From Lysobacterales bacterium (lineage in GTDB: Bacteria > Pseudomonadota > Gammaproteobacteria > Xanthomonadales > SZUA-5): a DNA stretch of 64,000 bases. Under the pieces are notes generated by a model, which searched no databases, had not been told where the DNA came from, and was given only the letters and a program-made list of their open reading frames with translations. This document shows, one piece after another, positions 1 to 7,983 of the stretch (within the stretch, counting starts at the first letter, position 1; each line of letters opens with the position of its first letter). The stretch is from contig JALHMH010000012.1 in assembly GCA_022844165.1 (NCBI GenBank), positions 56,056-120,055 of the forward strand, in the 5' to 3' direction. Both the position numbers and the translations under genes were made by a program.

Positions 1-458
1 ATGCCAACCGCGCTGGACAATGCGCCGATGCCAAAGCCGCTGGGCAGCAGCCACAGGCGACTGGCGCTTTTCGGATCGCCGCGCGGTCGCATCATCTGCC
101 AGGCGGCAAAGAAACAGAAAATGGCAACAATCAGCGCGAGCGTAGTGCGCGACAGGCTGGCCACAATCAGCGCGCCGCCGCCGCTGCCAATGAGCAGGCC
201 AGGGAGCAGCCACCCGAGCGCGGCCACATCGACTCCTCCGCGTCTAAAGTGCGCGTAACCGCTCGCTGCCCCGGTCAAAACGATGCTGGCCAACGAGGTT
301 GCGACCGCAGCATGCAACGCGAAGGCGGGTGGCACGCCTTGATGCGGCAAGAAGGCTGCCAGCACAGGCACAATGACCAGGCCGCCGCCGACGCCAAGTA
401 GTCCGGCGAGCAAACCAGCAATCGCGCCCAGGCACAAAAGGACAAACAGATCGGGCAT
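1..458 (-). CDS. TauE/SafE family sulfite/organosulfur exporter, N-terminal part (runs off the window)
   Basis: The reverse-strand frame opens at 458 with MPDLFVLLCLGAIAGLLAGL and stays open to the window edge (152 codons seen). It has the TauE/SafE signature of a glycine-rich first helix (GLLGVGGGLVIVPVLA, about residues 19-34), a second helix with HAAVATSLASIV, and further hydrophobic segments around 80-100 and 105-122. A second LPSGFGIGALSSAVG repeat begins at the edge, as expected for this internally duplicated 7-8 helix family. Members are inner-membrane permeases for sulfite, sulfoacetate or related anions; the substrate cannot be read here. The C-terminal half lies outside the window. 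Confidence 0.85.
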   Translation of the reverse strand, partial: MPDLFVLLCLGAIAGLLAGLLGVGGGLVIVPVLAAFLPHQGVPPAFALHAAVATSLASIVLTGAASGYAHFRRGGVDVAALGWLLPGLLIGSGGGALIVASLSRTTLALIVAIFCFFAAWQMMRPRGDPKSASRLWLLPSGFGIGALSSAVG

Positions 459-538
459 AAGCGACTTGGGTTCAGCCCTTCGAATTTGCAACCAGAACGT
501 GGGTTAAGATTCGGTCTCGAGACGTTGGTGCCGGCCCA

Positions 539-1951
539 TCACCTTGTCAGGAAAGCAATGAGCCGATCAGCGAAGTTGCGATACGGCGGCTTTAGCAAGG
601 ATAGCGACGACCATCGCGCTTGATAAAAAACGGGCTTTTGTTTGGAGAAGGTCAAAAAGCCATGGTGACCGTGGTAATGGCCGATCCCGGATGGCCCAAC
701 GCCGCCAAACGGCAGCGCTGATTGTGCGATGTGCAAAACACAGTCGTTGATGGTCACCCCGCCGGCGATGGTGCTGTCGAGTACACGTTTCGTACGTTCG
801 CTATCGAGGTCGAAGTGATAGAGCGCCAGAGGTCGATCGTGGTCGTTGATATAGGCGATTGCTTCATCGAGCGAGCGATACGGCAAGATCGGCAAGATCG
901 GTCCGAAGATTTCTTCGCTCATCAGTCTAGATTGTGCCGGCGGATTCAATACCAGCGTCGGCGGGAAAATGCGGTTGGCCGGATCGAGCGCTTCGTTCGC
1001 CGGATTGATCTGGATGATCTGCGCGCCACCTGCTTGTGCTTCTTCGAGCAGTTGCTGCAATCTCAAGTAATGCCGGTCGGTCGCGATACTGGTGTAGTCC
1101 ACGCTGGAACGTAGCGACGGATAGCGTTCGCTCAGTTCCTTTCGCAGTGCCTGCGTGAGCGCCGAAATCTGATCCGCCGGCGCGAGAATGTAGTCCGGCG
1201 CGATGCAGGTCTGCCCTGCGTTCAAGAACTTTCCCGCCGTGAGGCGCGCTGCGGCGGTGGTCATCGGGTAGTCCGGCGCGATGATCGCGGGCGATTTTCC
1301 GCCCAGTTCCAAAGTCACGGGGGTCAGGTTTTTTGCCGCCGCCTGCATCACGATGCGGCCAACGCTGGTTGAGCCGGTGAAGAACAAATGGTCGAAGGGC
1401 AGGGTGGAGAACTGCGCCGCCACATCCGGTCCACCCAACACCACGCAAACCTGGTCGCTGGGAAATACCTCCGCGAGCATCGCTTTGAGTAATTCCGATG
1501 TGCGCGGGGTCAATTCGGACGGCTTGAGCATCGCCCGATTGCCCGCTGCGATGGCCGCAACCAAGGGCATCAGTGCCAGATTCACCGGGTAGTTCCATGG
1601 CGAAATGATGCCGACCACGCCGACCGGCTGAAATCGAATCTCGGAGCGGCCCGGCAGGAACTGCCAGCTGGTCGAAACCCGCCTGGGTTTCATCCAGCGC
1701 TTCAAGTTCTTAAGCGTGTAATCGATGTCATGCAACACCGTCATCACGTCGCTCAGCAGCGTCTCGTGGCGCGAGCGGCGCCCAAAATCAGCGCTGGTAG
1801 CAGCCACGATATCTTCAGCTCTGGATTTTACCGCTGCTCTCAGGCGCTTTAAGTCGGCGATACGATCGGCATAGCCCAGGGTACTGCGAGCTTGCGCGGC
1901 TTGCAGGCGTTTGAGTTCTATCAACAGTGAGTCGGGCGTCGAGCCGTCCAT
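539..1951 (-). CDS. Coniferyl aldehyde dehydrogenase-like NAD(P)-dependent aldehyde dehydrogenase
   Basis: A 470-residue aldehyde dehydrogenase that oxidises an aldehyde to the acid with NAD(P)+. Visible motifs are SPWNYPVNL with the oxyanion Asn120, FTGSTSVGR for cofactor binding (191-199), LELGGKSP with the general base Glu215, and GQTCIAPDY with the catalytic Cys249. The short N-terminus and the C-terminal hydrophobic tail (FSKQKPVFYQARW and after) resemble the coniferyl aldehyde dehydrogenase / fatty aldehyde dehydrogenase branch. I use the Met at 1951 because the frame upstream (to 2125) runs back over the start of the divergent potF gene and has no family similarity. The neighbouring polyamine uptake genes raise the possibility of aminoaldehyde oxidation, but this is inference. 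Confidence 0.88.
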   Translation of the reverse strand: MDGSTPDSLLIELKRLQAAQARSTLGYADRIADLKRLRAAVKSRAEDIVAATSADFGRRSRHETLLSDVMTVLHDIDYTLKNLKRWMKPRRVSTSWQFLPGRSEIRFQPVGVVGIISPWNYPVNLALMPLVAAIAAGNRAMLKPSELTPRTSELLKAMLAEVFPSDQVCVVLGGPDVAAQFSTLPFDHLFFTGSTSVGRIVMQAAAKNLTPVTLELGGKSPAIIAPDYPMTTAAARLTAGKFLNAGQTCIAPDYILAPADQISALTQALRKELSERYPSLRSSVDYTSIATDRHYLRLQQLLEEAQAGGAQIIQINPANEALDPANRIFPPTLVLNPPAQSRLMSEEIFGPILPILPYRSLDEAIAYINDHDRPLALYHFDLDSERTKRVLDSTIAGGVTINDCVLHIAQSALPFGGVGPSGIGHYHGHHGFLTFSKQKPVFYQARWSSLSLLKPPYRNFADRLIAFLTR

Positions 1952-2048
1952 AACGATTGAGCCGTTAAAAGGTCCAACGCAAGTGTACGGCTTTTCAGTC
2001 GAGCCAGCTTGTCGCATGATCGGGGCTGGTCGGCACTGGAGCGTTTCG

Positions 2049-3131
2049 ATGAAAGCATGGTTGGTAGCGACTCTGACGTTGGTGGCACCGGTTGCAATCG
2101 CGCAAAAACAGGTGAATGTGTACAACTGGTCCGATTACATCACCGAAGATGCATTGCGCTCGTTTACTCAGGAGACCGGCATCAAGGTGGTTTACGACGT
2201 CTACGACAATAACGAGGTGCTTTCCGCCAAGTTGCTGGCGGGCAGAAGTGGATACGACCTGGTGTTTCCGTCGGCGCGGCCTTTCGCCGCCCGGCATGTC
2301 GCGAGTGGGTTGTATCTGCCGCTCGACAAATCCAAGTTGCCGAACTGGAAAAATCTCTACCCGGATGTGCTCAAAGGCTTGGCTTCGATCGATCCGGGCA
2401 ACGCGCATCTGATGCCGTACATGTGGGGTACGACCGGCATCGGCTACAACGTCGACAAGGTCGCGCAAGTGATGGGCAAAGACTTCAAGGTCGATTCCTG
2501 GAAAGTGTTGTTTGATCCTGCAACAGCCAAGAAGTTGTCTTCCTGCGGAATTGCCCTGCTGGATGACGAAGTCGAAGGTCTGGGTGCTGCGCTGATCTAC
2601 CTGGGCAAAGCGCCCAAGAGCGGTAATGTGGCGGATTTGACCGCGGTCACCAATTTGTACCAACCCATTCGGCCTTCGATTCGCTACTTCTCATCGAGCC
2701 GCTATATCGATGATCTGGCCAATGGCGACATTTGTATTGCCATGGGCTACTCGGGCGATGTCCTGCAGGCGCGCGATCGTGCGGCGGAGGCTGAAAACGG
2801 CGTCAACATCGCTTACGCGATACCCAAAGAAGGGGCGATCCGCTGGGTCGACAGCGCAGCCATTCCTAAAGACGCGAAAAACGTCGCCGAAGCGCACGCC
2901 TTTCTGGACTATCTGATGCGCCCGGCTGTGATCGCCAGCATTACCAATTACGTCACCTATGCAAACGGCAATCAGGCAGCAACGGCGAGCGTCGATCCCG
3001 ATATTCGCAACGATCCGGGCATCTATCCGCCGCCGGCCGTCGCTGCAAAATTGATCGACGACACGCTTCCGAGCAACGCTGAGCAAAGGCCGCGCGTGCG
3101 TGCATGGACCAAAATCAAAACGGGGCGTTAG
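2049..3131 (+). CDS. potF: Putrescine/polyamine ABC transporter periplasmic binding protein
   Basis: A 360-residue periplasmic solute-binding protein of the PotD/PotF family. It begins with a signal peptide (MKAWLVATLTLVAPVAIAQ) and continues with QVNVYNWSDYITEDALRSF, the typical mature N-terminus. Other family landmarks are DVYDNNEVLSAKLLAGRSGYD, PYMWGTTGIGYN and IAMGYSGDVLQA. The open frame extends to 1911, but only the Met at 2049 gives a signal peptide directly before the mature sequence. It is the first gene of a five-gene operon that encodes a complete importer. It delivers polyamine to the PotH/PotI permease; the PotF-like features favour putrescine over spermidine, although specificity is inferred. 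Confidence 0.93.
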   Translation: MKAWLVATLTLVAPVAIAQKQVNVYNWSDYITEDALRSFTQETGIKVVYDVYDNNEVLSAKLLAGRSGYDLVFPSARPFAARHVASGLYLPLDKSKLPNWKNLYPDVLKGLASIDPGNAHLMPYMWGTTGIGYNVDKVAQVMGKDFKVDSWKVLFDPATAKKLSSCGIALLDDEVEGLGAALIYLGKAPKSGNVADLTAVTNLYQPIRPSIRYFSSSRYIDDLANGDICIAMGYSGDVLQARDRAAEAENGVNIAYAIPKEGAIRWVDSAAIPKDAKNVAEAHAFLDYLMRPAVIASITNYVTYANGNQAATASVDPDIRNDPGIYPPPAVAAKLIDDTLPSNAEQRPRVRAWTKIKTGR

Positions 3132-3134
3132 GCT

Positions 3135-4277
3135 GTGGCACAGGCGTCGCGGCGGCCAGCCGCGCTGGAACCTTGGCAGGACGCCAACGCGCGGCCGTTT
3201 TTGCGCATCCAGAACATCACCAAGACCTTCGGCAATACCTATGCAGTGGACGATGTGTCGTGCGACGTTTACCAGGGAGAGTTCTTCTCGCTGTTGGGCG
3301 GATCCGGCTGTGGTAAGTCCACGCTATTGCGCATTCTGGCGGGCCTGGAAACCCCCAACAGTGGGCGCATTTTGATCGATGGCGTCGATGTGACCAACAT
3401 GCCGCCCTACGAGCGGCCGGTGAATATGATGTTCCAGAGTTATGCGCTGTTTCCGCATATGACCGTGGAGCAGAACATCGCTTTCGGACTCAAACAGGAT
3501 CGGATGCCGAAGGCGCAAGTGGCAGAGCGCGTCGATGCGATGTTGGAACTGGTCAAAATGCGCGAGCTCCGCGCGCGGCGGCCGGATCAACTATCCGGCG
3601 GCCAACGCCAGCGCGTCGCACTGGCCCGGTCGCTCGCTAAACAACCCAAGCTCTTGCTACTGGACGAGCCCTTGGGAGCGCTCGACAAAAAGCTTCGCGA
3701 GCACACGCAGTTTGAACTGATGACGATTCAAGAGCGTGTCGGCACAACGTTCATTACCGTCACGCACGATCAAGAAGAGGCGATGACCATGTCGACGCGT
3801 GTGGCGGTGATGGACGCCGGGCGCATTGTGCAAGTCAACACGCCGGCGAACCTGTATGAGTTTCCGGCAAACCGCTTCGTCGCCGAGTTCATTGGATCCG
3901 TCAACATCATCGAAGGGCGGGTGATCGAGCAGTTGGATGGCGAGGTTCGGATCCAGGCCGATGGCTTCGAAAACAGCTTCGTCATGGATCATCTCGATCC
4001 GTTGCCGCTCGGCACTTCAGTGGCCGTCGCCATTCGTCCGGAGAAGCTGAGTGTGCACGACGAGCGGCCTGTGGAGCGGCCGAACTGGGTGCAAGGCAAA
4101 GTCGTCGATATCGCTTATCTCGGGGACGTGTCGATTTACCACCTGTTGACACCACTGGGTCGCACCGTGCGCGTCCAGATCACCCACGAGCAACGCTACG
4201 AACGCCCGCATTATCGTTGGGAGGACGAGGTGTTCGTCAGCTGGGATTCGGAGGATGGGGTGCTGTTGCTTGGGTAG
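3135..4277 (+). CDS. potG: Putrescine/polyamine ABC transporter ATP-binding protein
   Basis: A 380-residue importer ATPase with a GTG start 3 bases after the potF stop. The nucleotide-binding domain shows Walker A GGSGCGKST (55-63), Q-loop Gln101 (MMFQSYALFPH), signature LSGGQRQR (153-160) and Walker B LLLLDE (173-178), followed by the D-loop GALD. Residues from about 240 to the end form the TOBE-type regulatory domain typical of PotA/PotG (IRPEKLSV, VVDIAYLGDVSIYHL). It energises transport through PotH and PotI. An N-terminal extension of about 20 residues before the ABC fold is normal for PotG. Translation is probably coupled to potF. Confidence 0.94.
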   Translation: MAQASRRPAALEPWQDANARPFLRIQNITKTFGNTYAVDDVSCDVYQGEFFSLLGGSGCGKSTLLRILAGLETPNSGRILIDGVDVTNMPPYERPVNMMFQSYALFPHMTVEQNIAFGLKQDRMPKAQVAERVDAMLELVKMRELRARRPDQLSGGQRQRVALARSLAKQPKLLLLDEPLGALDKKLREHTQFELMTIQERVGTTFITVTHDQEEAMTMSTRVAVMDAGRIVQVNTPANLYEFPANRFVAEFIGSVNIIEGRVIEQLDGEVRIQADGFENSFVMDHLDPLPLGTSVAVAIRPEKLSVHDERPVERPNWVQGKVVDIAYLGDVSIYHLLTPLGRTVRVQITHEQRYERPHYRWEDEVFVSWDSEDGVLLLG

Positions 4278-4357
4278 GCACGAGATCGCAACGTGGAGTG
4301 TCGATCGTAGCATTCAGTGATAGACGAGTTGATTGACACGGCGAGGGAGGTTGGCGC

Positions 4358-4747
4358 ATGACTTGGAAGCCACTGGATTACTTGGGACCCGATCCGCCAC
4401 CCGATGTTTCGAGAGTCTTCGACCATCTAAATCGGCTCGGATTCTGTTTTCGGCGTGCACCAAGAGGCACCGGAAAGACGCTGCTCTTGCTATTCAATGG
4501 TCAGAAGCTTGCGTATTACAATCGGCGAATTCACTCCCGTGGGGCTTGTGTCGGATACCAAAAAGGAGCGGTGTTGCTGGCGAACAAAAAAGCCACACTG
4601 GAGGAGTTTCGTGCGAAGTTTTCGCCCGGCCACACCGACTTCAGTTTCGACCCCGGTACCGGCACGAATTCGCATCGAGCGTATCTTGAGATCAAGAGCC
4701 GCGAGTTGGCGCTAATTGTTCTGAAGTGCCACGCGGGGCTGAAATAG
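4358..4747 (+). CDS. Small protein of unknown function inserted in the polyamine transporter operon
   Basis: A 129-codon frame between potG and potH with a good ribosome-binding site (AGGGAGG at 4344-4350, 7 bases before the ATG). It ends 2 bases before the potH start, so it looks like an operon member and not filler. The protein is soluble, basic and has no signal peptide or membrane helix. I do not recognise a family. RGTGKTLLLLFNG (about 36-48) superficially resembles a P-loop but lacks the GxxxxGK spacing. The usual pot operons have no gene here, so it is either a lineage-specific accessory protein or a recent insertion. Confidence 0.55.
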   Translation: MTWKPLDYLGPDPPPDVSRVFDHLNRLGFCFRRAPRGTGKTLLLLFNGQKLAYYNRRIHSRGACVGYQKGAVLLANKKATLEEFRAKFSPGHTDFSFDPGTGTNSHRAYLEIKSRELALIVLKCHAGLK

Positions 4748-4749
4748 AC

Positions 4750-5742
4750 ATGCAACCCTTCTCCTGGGCCCAGCTCTGGTTCGATGTGTTCCGCCGCATG
4801 TTTGCGTGGCTCGGCAGCTGGCGGCGCGAAATTCATCATCAGCGCGGGCGTGCCATTGTTGTGGGCTTGCCGCTGTTTTGGTTGGGTCTGTTCTTTCTTG
4901 CGCCATTGCTGATCCTGCTCAAGATCAGCTTTGCTGAAGCGAGCTACGAACAACCGCCGTTCACATCCTTGTTAAGCTGGGGCGAAGATCAAATTTTTTC
5001 GCTACGCTTTAACCTCGCCAATTACGCCACGCTGATTGCCGACTGTAGCGATCCGGCAACATCGTTGTACTGCTATGCCTATGTCAACTCGCTGAAAACC
5101 GCGGCGATTTCCACGCTGCTGGCATTGCTGGTGGGGTACCCGATTGCCTACGGTATTGCGAGGTCCAGTCCGAAATGGCGATTGCCGTTGCTGTTGCTTG
5201 TTGTATTGCCGTTTTGGACATCGTCGCTGCTTCGAACGTACGCCTGGATCGGCATCCTGAAAGGCAACGGATTGCTCAACAACACGCTCATGGCGTTGGG
5301 TTTGATCCAAGAGCCGCTGGAGATATTGCATACCGATATCGCGGTGTACATCGGCATTGTCTACGCCTACCTGCCGTTTATGGTGTTGCCGCTGGTCGCC
5401 AATCTGGTGAAGCTGGATCCGTTGTTGCTGGAGGCGGCGGCGGATCTCGGCTGTCGGCCCATTGCGGCGTTTTTCCGGGTGACATTGCCGCTGTCGATGC
5501 CGGGTGTGATTGCCGGGTCGATGTTGGTCTTTATTCCTGCGGTTGGCGAGTTCGTGATTCCAGAACTACTGGGCGGCCCCGATTCGCTGATGATTGGCCG
5601 CGTGCTGTGGAGCGAGTTCTTCACGAACACCGATTGGCCGCTCGCTTCGGCAATCGCGGTGGCGCTGTTGATGTTGATTGTCGTGCCAACCTTGATCTTC
5701 GAATACGTACAGTCGAGAAATTCGCCTGAGGTGCGGCGATGA
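4750..5742 (+). CDS. potH: Putrescine/polyamine ABC transporter permease, first subunit
   Basis: A 330-residue inner-membrane permease with a cytoplasmic N-terminal tail and six predicted helices, the first at about residues 35-58 (IVVGLPLFWLGLFFLAPLLI). The EAA loop that contacts the ATPase is visible as LLLEAAADLGCRPIAAFFRV followed by TLPLSMPGVI. The start used is the Met at 4750 (MQPFSWAQLW), just after the preceding small gene; an in-frame start at 4726 would overlap it. The gene overlaps potI by the four bases ATGA, which implies translational coupling. With PotI it forms the heterodimeric channel. Confidence 0.93.
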   Translation: MQPFSWAQLWFDVFRRMFAWLGSWRREIHHQRGRAIVVGLPLFWLGLFFLAPLLILLKISFAEASYEQPPFTSLLSWGEDQIFSLRFNLANYATLIADCSDPATSLYCYAYVNSLKTAAISTLLALLVGYPIAYGIARSSPKWRLPLLLLVVLPFWTSSLLRTYAWIGILKGNGLLNNTLMALGLIQEPLEILHTDIAVYIGIVYAYLPFMVLPLVANLVKLDPLLLEAAADLGCRPIAAFFRVTLPLSMPGVIAGSMLVFIPAVGEFVIPELLGGPDSLMIGRVLWSEFFTNTDWPLASAIAVALLMLIVVPTLIFEYVQSRNSPEVRR

Positions 5743-6545
5743 GACAGCGCCCCTTCGCGTTGTACACGGCGATGGCTTTTGGCTACGCTTTTTTGTATTT
5801 GCCGATCCTCTCGTTGATTGTGTACAGCTTCAACGAATCGCGGCTGGTCACTGTGTGGGCTGGGTTCTCCACCCGGTGGTACGGCGAGTTGTTCCGGAAC
5901 GAATCGCTGCTCGATGCAGCAATGAACAGTTTTGTCGTCGCCACCACCGCTGCGACGTTCTCGGTCACGCTCGGAACGCTCGCTGGTTTGGCTTTGTCGC
6001 GATTAGGTCGGTTCCGCGGACGCACGATGCTGTCGATCATGACCAGCGCGCCCCTGGTCATGCCTGAGGTGATGCTCGGATTGTCTTCACTTCTTCTGTT
6101 TGTATCGATGCAGCAATTGATCGGTTGGCCCGACGGTCGCGGTATCACCACGATCACCATCGCGCACGTGACCCTATGCACCAGCTATGTCACGATCATC
6201 GTGCAATCGCGCCTGGCGCAATTGGACGAAAGCCTGGAGGAAGCCGCCATGGATCTTGGAGCAAGGCCCTGGAAAGTGTTCTTTCTCGTCACATTGCCGG
6301 TGATCGCTCCGGCTCTGATCGCTGGTTGGTTGCTGGCGTTCACGTTGTCGCTCGATGATCTGGTGATCGCCAGTTTTGTGTCGGGTCCCGACTCAACAAC
6401 GTTGCCGATCGAGGTGTATTCCAAGGTTCGACTCGGCTTGACGCCGGAAGTGAATGCGCTGGCAACGCTGATCATCGTCTTCGTGACGGCGGTGATCACA
6501 CTCGTCGGATGGATTGTTCATCGCAGCAAGCCATCACGGACCTGA
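5739..6545 (+). CDS. potI: Putrescine/polyamine ABC transporter permease, second subunit
   Basis: A 268-residue permease of the PotC/PotI type with six predicted membrane helices. The EAA loop reads EEAAMDLGARPWKVFFLV then TLPVIAPALI, and the region LSLDDLVIASFVSGPDSTTLP is characteristic of PotC/PotI. It starts on the ATGA overlap with potH and ends only 2 bases from the convergently transcribed sensor kinase. No hairpin terminator fits between the two genes, so readthrough antisense transcription of the kinase gene is possible. Confidence 0.94.
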   Translation: MRQRPFALYTAMAFGYAFLYLPILSLIVYSFNESRLVTVWAGFSTRWYGELFRNESLLDAAMNSFVVATTAATFSVTLGTLAGLALSRLGRFRGRTMLSIMTSAPLVMPEVMLGLSSLLLFVSMQQLIGWPDGRGITTITIAHVTLCTSYVTIIVQSRLAQLDESLEEAAMDLGARPWKVFFLVTLPVIAPALIAGWLLAFTLSLDDLVIASFVSGPDSTTLPIEVYSKVRLGLTPEVNALATLIIVFVTAVITLVGWIVHRSKPSRT

Positions 6546-6547
6546 TC

Positions 6548-7855
6548 CTACAGTTCGATCGTCACTCGACAACCGGTTGCATCCAGGCGGTTCGAAAGCG
6601 CCAAGGTCCCGGCGTGATTTTCGATGATCTGGCGCGCCAGGACCAGGCCGACCCCACTGCCGCCCGGTTTGGTGGTAAAAAACGGGACGAACAGATTCTC
6701 GGTCTTTGCCAGGCCTTTGCCGTCGTCATCGATTTCGATGCGTACGCCGCCAATGCGTTCCAGTAATCGTGCGCGCACGCCGCCACGCGTCTCCAGCGCG
6801 GCTTCAGCGGCATTTTTGATCAGGTTGATCAGCGCTTGTTCGATCTGATCTTGATCAAGCATCAGCGTCACATCCGGGCCGTCCTCTATGACAACAGGAA
6901 GGCGTTGTTCGAGGCGCGCAGCACGTTGCAGCAAAGCGCGAAGCGATACCTTGCGCTTGGTCGGCGGCGGCAGGCGAGCAAGACGCGTGTAGCCGGCCAT
7001 GAAGCGTGTTAACGAATCGGCGCGATCGCCGATGATCTGTAGCGCGCCCAGAACGTCTTCGCGCCAATCGTGCGGTAGCGGTTCGCGCGCAACGAGACCG
7101 GAGAGAGTTGAGGCCATTGAGCGAATCGGGGCCAGTGAATTGTTCAGCTCATGGCCGAGGACCCGAATCAACCGTTGCCAGGCACCACGTTCTTCCTCGC
7201 GCAGTGCGCGCGACAAGTCGGTGATCGCCAGCAGCTGATGCGGCCGACCACCTTCGCGGAAGGTTGTGCGACGTAGATCGAAGCTGCCAGCGCCGCCAGG
7301 AAATGTCGTCTTGAGCGTCGACGGGATTTCATCTGCGCAACAGTCTTCCAACCCAAGCTCGCTGGCGGTCAGTCCGAGCGCCGATTCCGCCCCTTGAGCC
7401 AGTAAACGCTCCCCGGCCGCGTTGATCAGTTTCAGTTGACGTTGGTCGTCGAACGCAAAGATCGCGATGTCCACATTGGACAGAACTTTGCTCAACAATG
7501 CGCCAGCCTCTTCGACCCGCAGCCGTTGCTCGCGCAATCTACTCGCCAATGCATTGACTTCCCAGAGCACTTCGCCCAGTGCATCCCCGCGTTTGGCCGA
7601 CGTACTGCGCAAGCTGTAATCGCCGGCACGCAGTGCATCAAGCAGATTGACCAACGTCAGCAATGGATGAACGATGCTTCGTCGCAGACGACTGGCGAGC
7701 CAGGCGGTTGCGACGACCAAAGTCGTTGCAGCGCCAAGGCGCCAGTGCACAGCGAAGGTTGTGTGCCAAATCAGCCATAGCGCGACAAGGATCGAGGGCA
7801 GGACCAGCAGCCCCATCCATAGCGCGATACGATGTTCATAGCGGATCGATTTCAT
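6548..7855 (-). CDS. NtrY-like sensor histidine kinase
   Basis: A 435-residue membrane sensor kinase. Two hydrophobic segments (about 11-31 and 41-55) bound only a very short periplasmic loop, so the signal is probably sensed in the membrane or cytoplasm. They are followed by a HAMP-like linker (about 55-110), a PAS domain (about 113-215) and the kinase core. The H-box is RVLGHELNNSLAPIRSMAST with the phosphoacceptor His235. The ATP-binding domain shows NLIKNAAEAA (N-box), DDDGKGL (G1) and GGSGVGLVLAR (G2). The LGHELNNSLAPI form is typical of NtrY relatives. It lies 128 bases downstream of, and in line with, the sigma-54 activator gene, its likely partner. Confidence 0.9.
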   Translation of the reverse strand: MKSIRYEHRIALWMGLLVLPSILVALWLIWHTTFAVHWRLGAATTLVVATAWLASRLRRSIVHPLLTLVNLLDALRAGDYSLRSTSAKRGDALGEVLWEVNALASRLREQRLRVEEAGALLSKVLSNVDIAIFAFDDQRQLKLINAAGERLLAQGAESALGLTASELGLEDCCADEIPSTLKTTFPGGAGSFDLRRTTFREGGRPHQLLAITDLSRALREEERGAWQRLIRVLGHELNNSLAPIRSMASTLSGLVAREPLPHDWREDVLGALQIIGDRADSLTRFMAGYTRLARLPPPTKRKVSLRALLQRAARLEQRLPVVIEDGPDVTLMLDQDQIEQALINLIKNAAEAALETRGGVRARLLERIGGVRIEIDDDGKGLAKTENLFVPFFTTKPGGSGVGLVLARQIIENHAGTLALSNRLDATGCRVTIEL

Positions 7856-7983
7856 CGCCGTCCGGTGTGCCGTTACCTAACCGCGTATACAGCGGATTCT
7901 CGGCGCAAAAGCGTATGCGTTGTAGATGCGCAGACCTGAGGCCGCAGGTCGCTTATCGGAATGGACGGTCCGGAAGCCAAGGA

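Noticed and set aside
4395..4500. P-loop ATPase in the small gene of the pot operon
   Set aside because: RGTGKTLLLLF lacks the full GxxxxGK[ST] spacing and no Walker B motif follows.
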